A DNA stretch of 64,000 nucleotides, from NCBI GenBank assembly GCA_050084515.1, contig CM114271.1, positions 12,834,001-12,898,000 on the forward strand. The letters run 5' to 3'. Shown here piece by piece: positions 24,700-36,587 of the stretch (position 1 is its first letter; each line of letters opens with the position of its first letter). The notes below the pieces were generated by a model. It was not told where the DNA came from. It was given only the letters and a program-made list of their open reading frames with translations, and searched no databases. The DNA is from Blasia pusilla. Lineage: Eukaryota; Marchantiophyta; Marchantiopsida; Blasiales. The position numbers and the translations under genes were made by a program.

Positions 24700-25440
24700 G
24701 GGCTCACCAATGCAACCTGGACTGAGAGTCAACTAATCTGCTATCTCGTCTAGCACTCAGCTGGCCTTGACATGGCCAACCAGCAATGACCAAGTCTATG
24801 GTCCCTACCCGCTCCAAGTCCTGCGCCCCCAGCAATGAAATACCCCGCGGTAGGGAACTCTAGTATCCTTGGACTGCGGACGCAGCCAACAAGTTGAGAA
24901 AATGGAGGCCTAATTGCGCCACATGGTGAAGTGAAGGGCGCCTTGCAACATCATCAATCTCCACATACAGATACTGTTGCACGCATACTCCTGCTTGCAA
25001 AACAGCAACTAACCTAGTGCTGATTCCTCCAAAGAGATCCAACACCCGAATACCCCCCTCAGGGATGCGCCACACAATGAGTGTGGTATCCAAGGGCGTC
25101 ATCATAGCACTCTCGGCTACCTCAGGTTCCTCTCACTTGCCACGCCCAGGTGCAAACGTCTCACTCCACACGATCTGCACATGCTCAGTGGCTAAGCGTC
25201 GAAGCTCCTCAGTCGAGCCCCAAAGCGGCACCTCTCCTCCACAAAATAATGCAGCTACCATGACACTCCTCTCCATAGACATGTCAAGAATGGGAATGTC
25301 CTATGCATGGACATGTCCCTCAATCAAATCACTAGGCCAAGTGATGGCCCTACAAAATGCTGCTAAGGTCTCCATCTCTCCTAGCCGTCGCTCGATCACT
25401 GCACCTGTGAATCGAATGTGTAATGAGCCAAGGCATCCAT
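24700..25440 (-). pseudogene. C5 cytosine DNA methyltransferase remnant, gypsy copy 2
   Basis: Located between protease and RT as in the complete copy. Motif I reads DLFGGISTRL (25040 region), with Arg in place of Gly at the end of the S-adenosylmethionine loop. Motif IV reads AGWPCQGQLSAR (about 24765-24800), keeping the catalytic Pro-Cys. After motif IV the sequence jumps to the spacer before RT, so motifs VI, VIII, IX and X are deleted. The upstream extension (GGEVPLWGSTEELR region, about 25200) is shared with the complete copy. Inactive. Confidence 0.85.
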
Positions 25441-25471
25441 CACTAGAGTGCCATCTTGGTCTATAGGACGC

Positions 25472-26190
25472 TCACTCCTCCCAATAATCCATGGAAAACC
25501 CCATCGGGTACAACACTGCTCCCCTTACCAAGACGTGGTAAGATTGTGTATCAATCGGTATCGCCTTGGCTCGCACCACAGACTCATCTGTAGGATGTCC
25601 CCAGCGAATCCTCAACACGACCTCTTGTCGGGTGATATACTGGGTGTTACTTGCTCCACCCAAGGATGTCTATATCCGGAATGGACAACACTCCACATTG
25701 GCTCTCGTCAAGCCCTAATCCTCTAAATGACGCTTTCCCCAACATCAAGGGTTGCGCTCTTGAATCCAACAAGATGCGTTGCGGACTAAAAGCTCTACCT
25801 CCCAACTCACCAACTGGAAGACCTCTCGACTGGTTATCCAGCAATACAACACCAAGAGAAGCCATGGCACGCTCTATTGCGGGGCTAGCCGGCATCTCAG
25901 CCATCCTAGTAGTCGTAGCCTGCCATGAATCTGATGTGGACGACCTGAGCATCCGCTCCAAGGGCAAGTCCATCACCTCTGAATATAATGCAAGAAATCC
26001 AACTCCACGCTCACAAAGCGTAGCGGCCATCCAAAAAACTTTGGCGCGTGTACCTCCCAATGTCATAATATCGGAAGCAAAAAATAAAGGAGCACGGTAC
26101 ACAATAGTGGCCGCCCCCAACAACATGCTCGACACATGCTCCTCCTGAGCATGAGCAATAGGAGTCATCGCACTTGCTTCCCCCATTGCC
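25472..26190 (-). pseudogene. gypsy protease region, copy 2
   Basis: A retropepsin-like aspartic protease follows a long linker. The active-site motif reads LLDSRAQPLMLGKASF (about 25730-25790), where the complete copy has LLDSGVQPLMLGKASF, so the Gly after Asp-Ser is lost here. The downstream part (GGASNTQYITRQEVVLRI, near 25640) matches the complete copy. In the family this enzyme cleaves the Gag-Pol polyprotein. Confidence 0.7.
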
Positions 26191-26489
26191 CTTCATGCCT
26201 GCATACCAACAACATCACCCACTCTCTTGGAACTCCGATCACGACCCATTGATGGGGTCCTCATCGCCTCAGACAACGTGAAGGACTGAGGAAGCTTGGT
26301 CTGTTTCTTGGCTTCTCCTCGCTGTGGATCCAACTCTATGTCTAACAACTGCGACGGCCTCCATCTAGGCAAACCCGCACATCCAACTAGGATCCTCCAC
26401 ATCTCTGGCTGCTCCGTATGATGTTAATGTGATGGATCCGGCATGGGGTAACCTCAATGCCATAGCGGCAATCAGCTCATGTAGCTGCT

Positions 26490-27320
26490 GTATCAAATTC
26501 GCCATCCCAGCCTCACGCCCGACGTCTTCCTCGATGCGTCTAGGTGGTGGGCAACTCCAGCTCCTCGTCCCCCAACGCGACCACCTAGTGCACGACCTCT
26601 AGGCCCACCTGGACCGGCTTCTCGCTCTTGTGCCCTCTCTAACCCTCGCTCTTGACGTAACTCAGGGTGTAAATTGAAACACCTTGCGCGTGTGTGACGA
26701 TACATCTCACAATAGTCATATTGATAACCTCCTAATACAACACCATCTCCTTCTCCATGTTGAGGCATATGTCCATGATCCTCACGAGTGCAATCACGCT
26801 GATGATGGGCTCCACCACATGACCAACAACTAATTGTAGGCGGCTATTGCTGAGCCGCATATGAAGGCGCAGGTCTCTGTGGCATGGCCTCTTGATATCC
26901 TCTCTAAGCTCCTGGTGCCACAGTCAACCTATCGTGGAGTCCACGTTGCTGCATTGGTGGTGCAAAAAATCGTGATTGCTCTTGCCCAGAACCCATGATG
27001 GCTATGCTCTCCTCCGCCATGTTGCGCTCAATGTTCTCGGTGGTCCTAAAAAGATCTGTCAACGTAGGGGAGGTGTTCATAAGAAGCACCCCCTCCCGCA
27101 CCCATGTCCGTAGGGTCCGGTCTAGCATTGCGTACCATGATTGGATAGCTTGAGCCTCTGTCACCCTCTGAGTGACATTGATCAACCGGCGCAAGTGAGT
27201 GTAAGCCTCACGCAAACTCTCACCCGTGCGCCTCAAGAAGTCGTGGATGCTCCATAACTTCTCCGTCTGTACCCCTTGGTAGCTCTCCCTCTACTCAGCG
27301 AAGAACTCAACCATGGGGTT
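26490..27320 (-). pseudogene. gypsy gag with two CCHC knuckles, copy 2 (truncated)
   Basis: Retrotransposon Gag helical domain at 26904-27320 (SLREAYTHLRRLINVTQRVTEAQAIQSWY). A first zinc knuckle CWSCGGAHHQRDC-like segment at about 26790-26830 follows, then a second one (YCEMYRHTRARCF) near 26690, and a charged Arg/Gly-rich tail. Similarity to the complete copy ends near 27320, so the Gag N-terminus is missing. This copy preserves a stretch between the helical domain and the knuckles (FRTTENIERNMAEE) that is deleted in the complete copy. Confidence 0.8.
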
Positions 27321-27567
27321 GAACCAGCTAGTCACATTCAAAATCTGGTTCTCACCTCTTTGGCAACCAACCTTCCTAGACTTGACTCATCTCAAGTCTT
27401 AGTTCGTATTTGGTACAGGATTTTTGCTTGCGACCATAAACGCAAGAAATACACAAACTCTATTCGCGCGTTTCGTGTGTTGGATTCTTCCAAGAGACCT
27501 CTCAAAAGCGCAACCATCCTAGTGTGAGCTCGCTAAAGTTCTACTGTTCCGCCTAGCGTTCATTTGG

Positions 27568-27810
27568 TTTTGAGGATCGCGATATAGGATATGCAATGAC
27601 AATCCATAAAAGCCAAGGATGTACAGTTAGTGATCCATGTCTGTTAGTTATTAAGTCGGTCTATGCCATTGGTTGAACATATGTTATGTTATCACGTATT
27701 CGAAGACGTGATCACCTAAGGATACTTGGTGCACTTGCTCCATCACATTTTACTATTTTTTTCAAGCGACATAGTAGGTTTACTCTTGTGAATGACATAA
27801 CATGGAGTTA
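27568..27810 (+). pseudogene. PIF1/Helitron-type helicase C-terminal fragment
   Basis: One reading frame with a single TGA shows two late motifs of superfamily 1 PIF1-like helicases: YAMTIHKSQGCTV (about 27590-27625), and TYVMLSRIRRRDHLRILG (about 27680-27735), where TYVALSRV is usual. The fragment lacks Walker A and B. Such domains occur in Helitron transposons and in PIF1 family genes; the surroundings favour a transposon relic. It lies just outside the truncated 5' end of gypsy copy 2. Confidence 0.7.
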
Positions 27811-28691
27811 TTATTAGGAGATGGTTTGGTGCAACCACTCTAGTAGAGGTCGTGGTCCAAGAGCAACACATAACAACAATCAACATGAGGAGTTGCCATT
27901 GTATGAGCATGCGCCTAATCCTACCATTGTGCCACATACCCATTCCATCAAAGCACCATAATGCCAAGATCAAGCTGTCACACATGTTAAGAACTGAATC
28001 TCTATCCTTGTATTGTGTAACGATTCAGTGTATGTGGTTGCTAAAGTGTTTTTAGTAGGTTCCCACCAGTTACTTGGACTTCACAAGCATGATTCTGAGC
28101 GACGTTCATGCCCAGCCAAAAGAGTTCAAGCCTAAGTTCATCTTTATAATAGAGAACCAAATATAAATATATGGAAAACTTGGGCATGGTACCCACTTTT
28201 TTTGGAGCAGGGAATGACAGGAAGGCAAATCGAGAGTTTGATTGGTTAGGGCTAGCTTTGGGATTCCAAGTTCCGGAGGATCAATAAGGAAGCATCTACT
28301 TCACATATACTTCATTTTCCATAACTATTTCCATTTCTAAATTGTATGATTTTTTCTTCACTTTGCTACAATTTTAATTTCATCTTCCTTCATCCAGGTA
28401 TCCAAAAAGAGGTCCTAAATTTCAAAAAAATTGACTTGAAAGAGACCACTCTGACCAAGAAGGACGCAACAAAGTTGTTAAGCTTGGTATTTGGTGGAAT
28501 GAGGATAGACCAGCTTTGTCTTGAGGCATAAAATGCACTTTCTTGTTATTTTGACGTAGGTTGCAGGTGTGCGACTTAATCCACCTCCACAAAGGTTCAA
28601 TTTTGGTGTAGGGTAGTGTACATCACATACAACATCCAACAACTATGACAATACTCCTTTGCGTTGCCACCGTCAACATGGATCTATTGTT

Positions 28692-28931
28692 GCTTGTGTT
28701 TATGATTCCATTTCTTATGCACTAGATGAAGTAGAGAAACGTTCTAATCGCTTGTCTATAGAGGTTTCTATTCTTACAAATATGTTAAGATCAGCTTAAG
28801 AGGATGCTTGGTCAAGTGTGGCTACAGTAGTTGAGGCAAAACATAAGTTAGCATAAGCCAAAGCCGAGCTCAAAGATTTCTGCAAAGACATCAGATCTTA
28901 CATAGATAATGGTTGGAAACTCCGCTTGTGA
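28692..28931 (+). pseudogene. coiled-coil protein fragment, unidentified
   Basis: An 80-codon frame with two TAA stops, each in a position where CAA (Gln) would fit (SA*EDAW and LA*AKAEL). The sequence is heptad-like and charged (LDEVEKRSNRLSIEV, AKAELKDFCKDI). I do not recognise the family. It reads as a decayed exon or transposon fragment. Confidence 0.35.
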
Positions 28932-29868
28932 GTATCTATAATAGAATTGATGCTCTGATGATAGTTTTGGGAGCTACCCTTCTATTGCCTATTTTTGTCT
29001 TACTGCATTTAAGGATCCGAGTTTGTGCTTTATTTCAAGCACCCCCAATTTTTGGCAGATCTCTTTATTAGATGCTAAGGACCTTGATTTTCACTTGTTG
29101 TTTTGTAGCATCAAAAATCAGAGTAGCAATTTAGGTTCACTCGTCATAATATGACAACATCTCAATCTCTACCATGATTGTTGTAGACCAGAGTTTCACT
29201 TGCTGTTTCGTAGGAGCACTTTTGCTTACATCGCCAACAAATGCAAAATTTTGAATTACTCTCATATTAGCTCTTTTGTTTTTCCAATGAATGGTATCTC
29301 CACTCGCATTCTTTATGCACATTTATTTGTTCCTACATTGCTTGCTTGTAGCATCTTACTCAATTGCCTATGTGATGATCTCCTATTCCCAGTACCATGC
29401 ATATATAAGTCTCAATTTATCTATGTTTCTCTTAGCCACCACAGTTTTAATTCTAAGGTTAACAAAACCTTCCACAACTATTCATTAATCTGTTCCACGA
29501 GGAGACTTCACGAATCACCAATAGTATCAACCATTATTTATTCCAATTGTACCATTCATTAACACTATAGATGTATGCAATATAACACATATTTTAACTT
29601 TCATCTCCGATTAGTGCTTTGCAGTTGGTGCCCACGTACTAAGAACCGATTTCCTTGTTCCACGATGCCCCATTTGTCTAAGTCATTTCAACCATACTAT
29701 TGTCATAAGTTCTCAATCCTATAACTTGTGCCTTGTATTCCTTGTCTTGGAAAAAAGAAGTTCTTTTCTGCCCAACTTTCCGGTGTCTTATAAAATGGCC
29801 AACATTCCATCATTTAAATGGATTATTATGGGCCTCACACTGAATTATTTTTTATGAAAGAAGAAAGA

Positions 29869-29921
29869 TTTTTATTAGTCGAAAGAAAATCCTCCATGGA
29901 TTTTCTTTTGACTAATAAAAA
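29869..29921. repeat. 24-bp-arm inverted repeat (hairpin)
   Basis: Arms 29869-29892 and 29898-29921 pair at 23 of 24 positions around a 5-base loop (TCCAT). Arms read TTTTTATTAGTC... and ...GACTAATAAAAA. It could be a short foldback element or a transcript hairpin. Confidence 0.85.
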
Positions 29922-29929
29922 TAGGAAGA

Positions 29930-32900
29930 AAATTCGTAGAGGAGGATATGAAATTTAAAATAAATAAATTTGAAGTGCAATTATTTAAATATAAACCCTA
30001 CGTTGTTTAGAAGACTTCAGAGTGAAGCCTGAATGAGGGGGAAGGTGTCTTAGTTTGGGGAACATGCATGAGGGGTTGAAAGTTGTAACTTGAAAGCTCG
30101 ATGCCTATCTCGCACCTTTATTCACCGAGCGGGTCCATGATGACTCTCTAGGTTTCTTCTGCTCACGGTGCTCTCACGGATGTGAAGCTCTCATCATGAG
30201 TGGTGAGGCCCTCGTGTCACATTCGTACAGAAGGGGGCCGGAGGAGGTTGAGGAGGCGGAGGCCTTGCGGCCTTAGGTCTTTCGACTCTTGGGCGATAGG
30301 AGCCACAAGGAAGGTAGGAGGCTCGATTGATATTTCGTTCGGTGCCCAAGGCTACTAACTACCTACAACTAGAATGCGCACTGTACGCTACAATAGTACA
30401 GGAGATAGGAAAGGACGCAGCTACAAACATGCACACGAAGCTGAGAAAAAGCGGTGGACGCGTCGAAAAGAAAAGAGAGAGTATCTCCGGTGTACGTGGC
30501 TCGAGGTAGAGCGGACATAGTCATACCCCATGTGCCATCGGAAGAGGACCCAAAAGTGACGTTCGCGCCTTGCTAAAGGAGACTCATGAAACGATTACTG
30601 AATTGTCACCGATACCTTCGGTGCTAGCACAGCCAAACAGTAGCAAGTAGATGAGGGATTACGTTGATCTCTTTCGCTTTCCCAATTCCCTTGTGGACCC
30701 GCTATCATGTTCTCTCCTCGTGACGACTGAGATCGGCTTGACGTAGGGGCCATGAGGAGCGTTGTCTCCTTTTCAGCAGCAGTACACCCCGTGTCCCCCG
30801 GCAACAGAGCACGACATGAGTCCGCAGGAAAAGAGAGGAGAAAACCCGCAAGATCTACGCTCGTGTACTAACCTAAGCAAAAGAGGAAATGACTACTCTA
30901 TCGCCGTCCCGCTTTCTGAAACCTCCCTGCACCCTAACCTCTCCATCCATCTATCCATACCGAATCGCGCGTGTCCGGAAACCACTCGAATATGTTCTTG
31001 CGCCCTTTTTTCCTAGCTCTTGATCTTCTTGGGAATTGGAATACATAGCTGTCGCTCTAGCTTTTCTAAGAGTCGGAATAATGCGCTCGATTCCCGGTGA
31101 AAAGAGGCAGATTAGTTTAAGTCGGTGACCGAACATAACGACGAAGGACTCAAGGAGGCGGCTAATTCCTTGTAGGAATTTGACGGTTCCCGTCAGATAC
31201 TCACGGACGAACAGTTTGGATGGATTGATAATAGTAATAAAAGTGTCCGCAAACTGGGGTGTGCGTCCATATTCCACCAGTGAGTTTGGAATAGTAGAGA
31301 GGTGGGATCGAGCATGGTAGTCATTCGTAAGGAGGAGATCACACACGTGCATGACGAGAGGAAATGCGCAACGCACGTAAATGAAATGATACGGGTTCCA
31401 GTGAGGTGCGTCTGCCAAGGGAAACCACACCAACGTAGGAAGGTAGATCTTAAGGGTTTAAGCGAGTTGGTCAATGACAGCAAGAAATCCAAGATTTTGA
31501 GATTCCTGGGATCAAAATAAGTTTTCCACTGAGTTCCTACGAAAACGATCGGAGAAAGTCGTGGAAGACTACACCATAAAATGCTAAGTCCCCACTACCG
31601 AAAGCATATCCTTACTATGCAGTCGTACAAATCCCTTGACGTGAACCGCATGTTACCCTCCAATGAGGATTACTGAAAGAAACAAAACTCACCGCTATTA
31701 TATGGGCAGGAAACGTCTCGCAATATCCTCCCACAATCCCCTCCTTGATTTTGGGGTGAGAATGTGGAGGGTTGGAAATCACGACAAAGAGCGCACTTCT
31801 GAGCCTTACCATTCTCTCGATGCGGACAACGAGGCGCCCCACCGGAAGTCATTCAGCCCGTTACGACAAAGCACATAACCGGACTCAATTTGAACCTCCC
31901 GTCCCCTTGTCTCGGACCCCACCAACAATAATGAGCCCAGTTTCAATTAATTCTCCATGTGATTTGGCCTCCGAACGAAACTCCACTTGACCGATTGGAA
32001 GTTGGAACACGGTGGGGAAAGTGTGCTCATCAATTTCTCACCTCGAACTCCCCCGAAGTAACAAGTTTATCGTGAGAAGACCCAGTCAAACCTCGAAGAC
32101 CTAGCGTCATCATGTCGGAAAGGATCCCTGAATCGTGGGCGTCGGGGCGCTTTAATTTAGGGTGGGCACTAATTTAATTTAAACGAGGAGAAAGTAGGAA
32201 AAACTAAGAACCTAAGAATTGCACGCCCCCATGAAAAATAACTAAACACGGAAAAGACCAAGACAGATTGTGGATGCATGATGATGAATCGCAGATCAGA
32301 AGGAACAACGATTTTGAATAATTTTGCTAGAACTCATGAGTTTTAACCTGTAGAAATCCACACAGAGCGCGGGAGTCATGCGTTTTCTTCCACCCTCGCG
32401 CACTATATTATCGTCGACTGGACTCCAGCCATTGCTCGATGACGGCAACCCCGGAATCAGTGCGTGTTCTTCATCTCGGATCCGCCGCCCGCCACCTCCT
32501 GCTCCCCAACCCGAATCGTTCGCCTACAGTGAGAAAGAAACAACAATGTCCATGATCTTCTAGGTCCCGGGCTTTGAGCGTGCACATGATCGCTATTTTC
32601 TATATATATATATATATAGTTCATTTTCTTCTCACATGATCGGCCCGGGAGCTCAGGCGGCGCTCTACGGCGGCGAGTTTAGACTCCCGATGCATGTTGG
32701 CTCTAGTGGAATGAGAATCCACGCCCTGCGTGCGTCAAGCGCCGAGAGCATGCATTTGTTTGTGATCGGGGAAATGTGAAGACTCCGAAGAGTTGTTGAC
32801 CGAACCACGACGTTATAATACCATGGAGGCTAAAACATGATCGTTTCCTGTGCATGTGTATAACATAGCCAGATTGAGCATGTTCCATAGCGACCGAGAG

Positions 32901-34560
32901 CGTGAGCGCGTTTTAACAAGTTCCGTAATATGAATTCCTCAAATTTCTCGAAACTCTAAATCTTCCGAGACGCCACTCGAAATGTTTGAGCATACTCATC
33001 GTGGGGTTTAGTAGAGAATAATAAAATTAATCATTATCCTCTGGTTGAAGCATTCGAGGATCCCTACAAACTACAGGTGGTAATCGAGGAAATTTGAAAT
33101 CGATAGAAATAATGGGTGATTGAGTTTGTTTACCTTACAATTGTTAATTAAAAATTAGGTTCACGGGTGTGGAATTTTATTTTTTTGGAAGCGGCCGTTT
33201 TTTTTCAAAGTGTTCTCAGCCAATAATTGTTGGATTTCTCAACCACTGGAATTATTATAAATTGATTTAATAAATTCTCAAAATTTTGGAGGTTAGTCTT
33301 ATTTTTTTAATAATTTTGATCTTTACTACCCCAAATATAGTGAGATTTTTTTAATATATTTTTTTGAGTATGCCACAACAACCCTTTAGTCGAGCGGTTC
33401 TCTCAACATATAGCACTATGGTTTGACTCCAAATTTAGGTTTGTTTTATATTTAGAGGTTAAAAGTGTTCTTATTAGACCTTCTAAGCGAGCCTCGTAAG
33501 CAAGTCTCGTGGCATTTTGACTGTTGCCTATCTTACAGTAGTAGTTTGCTTTTGTTCCGCGGCTCTCTTTCTTCACACCTCATCTTCGCTTTGATTAAGC
33601 CTAGTGTCGACTTCATGGAGATGATGTTGAAATCTCTACTGCCAGCCATGTGTGAGTTTCTGCCCATCTTTAAAATTTTCATCGAATATTGTATGTAGAT
33701 TTTGATAACGATCAAGCATTCTAGCTAATTCGGCTCATCGTATCGTACGAGATGAAAGTGTTATCTCCTCCCGTTTTTCTTGAGCTATATGAATGAGTGA
33801 GTACCTAAACTAAACTCGAGCATGAGGCCAAGAAACCTTCATCTCCCATTCTAAATTGCAATGCAGCCTAGTCTTGCACTCTATAGTCGCCTTCGTATTC
33901 TTACACAATGACCTATACAAACCGCAAAGCCTACACTTGAGCTCTGAAAGATTTTTTCTAGATCAATGGTAGAAAACTCCAGCCCTTGTCTTTAGAGTGG
34001 TTGTCTACACTCTGAATTTATTTCTTTAGTCTTTGATTTTCTATCTTAAACCTTTAGAAGTCCTTTATGTTCATTTTTCTGCTTGTTGTTTTTTCTGAAA
34101 AAGTTTGCATAATGAAGATGGAGGATAAAGAACACAATCATGCATAGAGGAGATGAGGCAATGTTTTTGTGTTTTCAATATTGATACGATATTAAACTAA
34201 ACATAAGTCATAACCACAAGAGACTAAGTTGTGGATCACATCGATTCGCCAACAGTTGTAACCCTTCTATGAGAGCTAAGTCTCTGATGAGATACTTAGT
34301 TTACACCACATGATTAAATGACATATCCATTTCACAAAAATCTTTCCCCTTGATTGGCAAACCACCAATAGATCTTGATCCATTTAGAGAAGAGTGAGTT
34401 GCTCCCGTAATGGATCTTAGAGAAAGTTCTTGGATTTTTTCACAACATGTGGATAGTTTGGAGAACAATGTACCTTTCTATGAACCCATTCTCTAAATGC
34501 TTCACACTACTATAGATAATAATGACCTAGTCATTACAAAAGCCATGATCACGCCCGAAC
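29930..34560. other. no recognised gene
   Basis: Frames at 30951-31433 (minus, 160 codons) and 30327-30509 and 31663-31878 (plus) have no recognisable domain. GC content is higher at 30000-32700 and drops sharply after 33000. A short (TA)n run lies at about 32600-32619. A possible SINE head at 33387-33430 is listed separately. Confidence 0.5.
33387..33430 (+). repeat. possible tRNA-derived SINE head (pol III A and B boxes)
   Basis: TAGTCGAGCGG at 33387-33397 fits the A-box consensus TRGYNNARNNG exactly. GGTTTGACTCC at 33420-33430 differs from the B box GGTTCGANTCC at one base. Spacing is shorter than in a real tRNA and no cloverleaf is evident. A second copy would be needed to support a SINE. 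Confidence 0.3.
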
Positions 34561-34569
34561 TTCTAACAC

Positions 34570-35925
34570 TCCCACTTCATGACTCACTTCTTATTAATCA
34601 AGTCCCAAACTCAAACAATGTTGATGATACTTCGATCTTGGTAGCGCCTTTGTAAAAATATTCGCCACCATCTCTTCTATTGGAAAATACTTCACTTGGA
34701 TTTCTCCATCGGTCACATTGTCACGTACAAATGATGATGTATTTCGACATGTTTCATTCTATCATGAAACCTTTTGGCACTTAACAAAGCTACAGAATCT
34801 TATTAACACACTGAATTATTGGTGATTCTTGAGCAAAGCTGACTATACTCAGTAGCTTCTTCAACCACATTGCTTCAACTCTTGTTGTTGTCAGTGCACC
34901 ACACTCAGCTTCACTACTTGAAAAAGCATCATTATTTTGTAACTTTGAGTTCCAGCTACTACTTGCATTGTTGACTAGAAAAACTCCCTTAAGTGGATTT
35001 TCAAGAATCTAACTCTCGGGCCGAGTCCACATGAGAATAACCATGAAGAATCACACCTTTTTTTTATCTCTGATACTTGATTCCAACTTCAGCAGTTCCT
35101 TTGAGGTATCTAATCACCCTCTTCACTCTTGTCCAAGGAATCCTTTCTAGATTGTGCATAACATGATGTATGCTGCTTAGTACAAAAGCCACGTCACGGT
35201 GAGTGCAAATAGTAGCCTACATCAGACTTCCCACAACACTATGATATGGCACGTCATCCATATGTGCCTTGTCTTCTTTCAACTCTAGACAAACATCCGA
35301 AGATAACTTATGTCCAGCTTCTATGGGAGTAGTTATCATGGTTGCACGGAAACAGACAAGTCTTGACATGTAGACGAACAAGCTTGTGCCTAGCCCGACT
35401 ACCCGCACGGCGGGCTCGATGCAGGCCTAGAGCCCACGCCCAACCCGCCGAGGGCCCGCATGCGGACTCACGGCTTGTAAAAATTGGTCCGCATGACCAA
35501 ATCTTGCGGGCCCTAAGCCCACACCCAAGCTGGGTTGCGGGCCACGCAACGGGTGTAGGCTCCGAGCGGGCTTGTGTGCGGGCTTAGATATGGGCTCAAG
35601 TACCCAGGCCCGCACAGACATGTCCATCCATAGGATGAACATAAGTCTACGGACACGAAATTTGTCCTTGTGCAACCTTGGTAGTTACATGTTTACAACC
35701 ATCCATTCAAAACTTATTCAGAATTCGTGAAATGTATCTCCTTTGACTCAACTTAATCCATCCCTCATTTCTATTCCTCAAAACTTCCATGGCAAGATAC
35801 TGAGTGATTTCACTAAGATCTGAGATTTCAAATTCTCAGTTGAGTAGATGCTTTACTATTTAAAGTGATTGTTTATGATTATTGACGAGGATAGTATCAT
35901 CCACATATAAGGCCATCGGCACAAA
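34570..35925 (-). pseudogene. second copia relic: RT C-terminus and RNase H, split by a MITE
   Basis: Minus strand. RT catalytic box ALYVDDTIL near 35885-35915; then RT tail (ITQYLAMEVLRNRNEGWIK, about 35770-35820) running into the MITE at 35681. After the MITE it resumes with TPIEAGHKLSSD and VPYHSVVGSLM (35217-35330). RNase H remains to about 34570 (SAKRFHDRMKHVEI; SIINIV region). Stops and frameshifts throughout. The identification as copia rests on the YVDD box and the VGSLM and KHVEI motifs. Confidence 0.82.
35337..35680. mobile_element. hAT-like MITE with terminal inverted repeats and 8-bp duplication
   Basis: The ends read CATGGTTGCAC and GTGCAACCTTG, which pair at 10 of 11 positions. 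Flanks GTAGTTAT (35329-35336) and GTAGTTAC (35681-35688) form an 8-bp target duplication with one mismatch, the hAT size. It interrupts the copia relic; removing it with one duplication rejoins the RT frame (HVT then TPIEAG). It is GC-rich inside and has no ORF, so it is non-autonomous. Relatives lie at 10043-10191, 54788-55023 and 56415-56748. Confidence 0.82.
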
Positions 35926-36587
35926 TCTCTTTGATAATCTAGCAAGTACCATGACAAGTACCGTGAATGTGCTTGTTTATGGGCTTCAATGGGCGTGGGC
36001 TCACATGCCTTACATGCACTGGGCTTGGTTACTAGACAACCATGTTCTCCTCAAACATTTAGGAGGGAGTATTTACATTTAGGAATTGAAGGGCAATTTT
36101 TAAAAGGGGAAGAGTGTTCCTAGTAGGGAGTTTTAAAGTATTTGGTGCCTCGTATTAGACCGAGCTTTGATCACTCTCGATTTCCTTTCTGGTGCGTGGC
36201 TGATCAAATCTTGTGTGGAGAGAAGGATGGGGCAGAGACAGGGAGTGTGAAATACTATTCCTTCCTCTCATCACGAATGGTTTTTCAAAAACATGATGGG
36301 AGCCATATGAGGGGTGCACATGGCTTGCTTTACATGAGACCTTCTTATTGAATGAGGTCTTGATTTTTAAAAAATCAGTGTGATACAAACCTAGATGTGG
36401 CTTTGTTTTAGGTATGTGCAAGCTAAGTATATCAACTTGTAAATGAGGCACTTGAATGTATCACAGAGGGTGAAGTATTCACTCGTTTTCCATACTTGAA
36501 CATAAATTTGTCCAAAACTGACAATCATGCCAAGTGTCTCTGAGAGATAACGATTGTCGAGAAAACTTTGACATGTTCTTGAATCCT

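Larger units (their letters stand above)
21118..27320 (-). mobile_element. Ty3/gypsy (DNMT-PHD family) copy 2, 5'-truncated
   Basis: Minus-strand copy with Y (21118-21245), PHD, integrase, RNase H, RT, methyltransferase remnant, protease and most of gag, in the same order as the complete copy. Similarity to that copy stops at about 27320 inside gag, so the leader and the 5' X are missing. At the other end it has a single Y and no X-Y, as if Y1 and Y2 had recombined and removed the X between them. The left flank is unrelated AT-rich DNA. Confidence 0.9.

Noticed and set aside
30951-31433. 160-codon minus-strand open frame.
   Set aside because: No recognisable motif and no supporting start context or neighbours; left unannotated as a gene.
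33387-33430. A real tRNA gene.
   Set aside because: A- and B-box-like motifs are present, but no acceptor stem or cloverleaf can be drawn and the spacing is too short; kept only as a weak SINE candidate.
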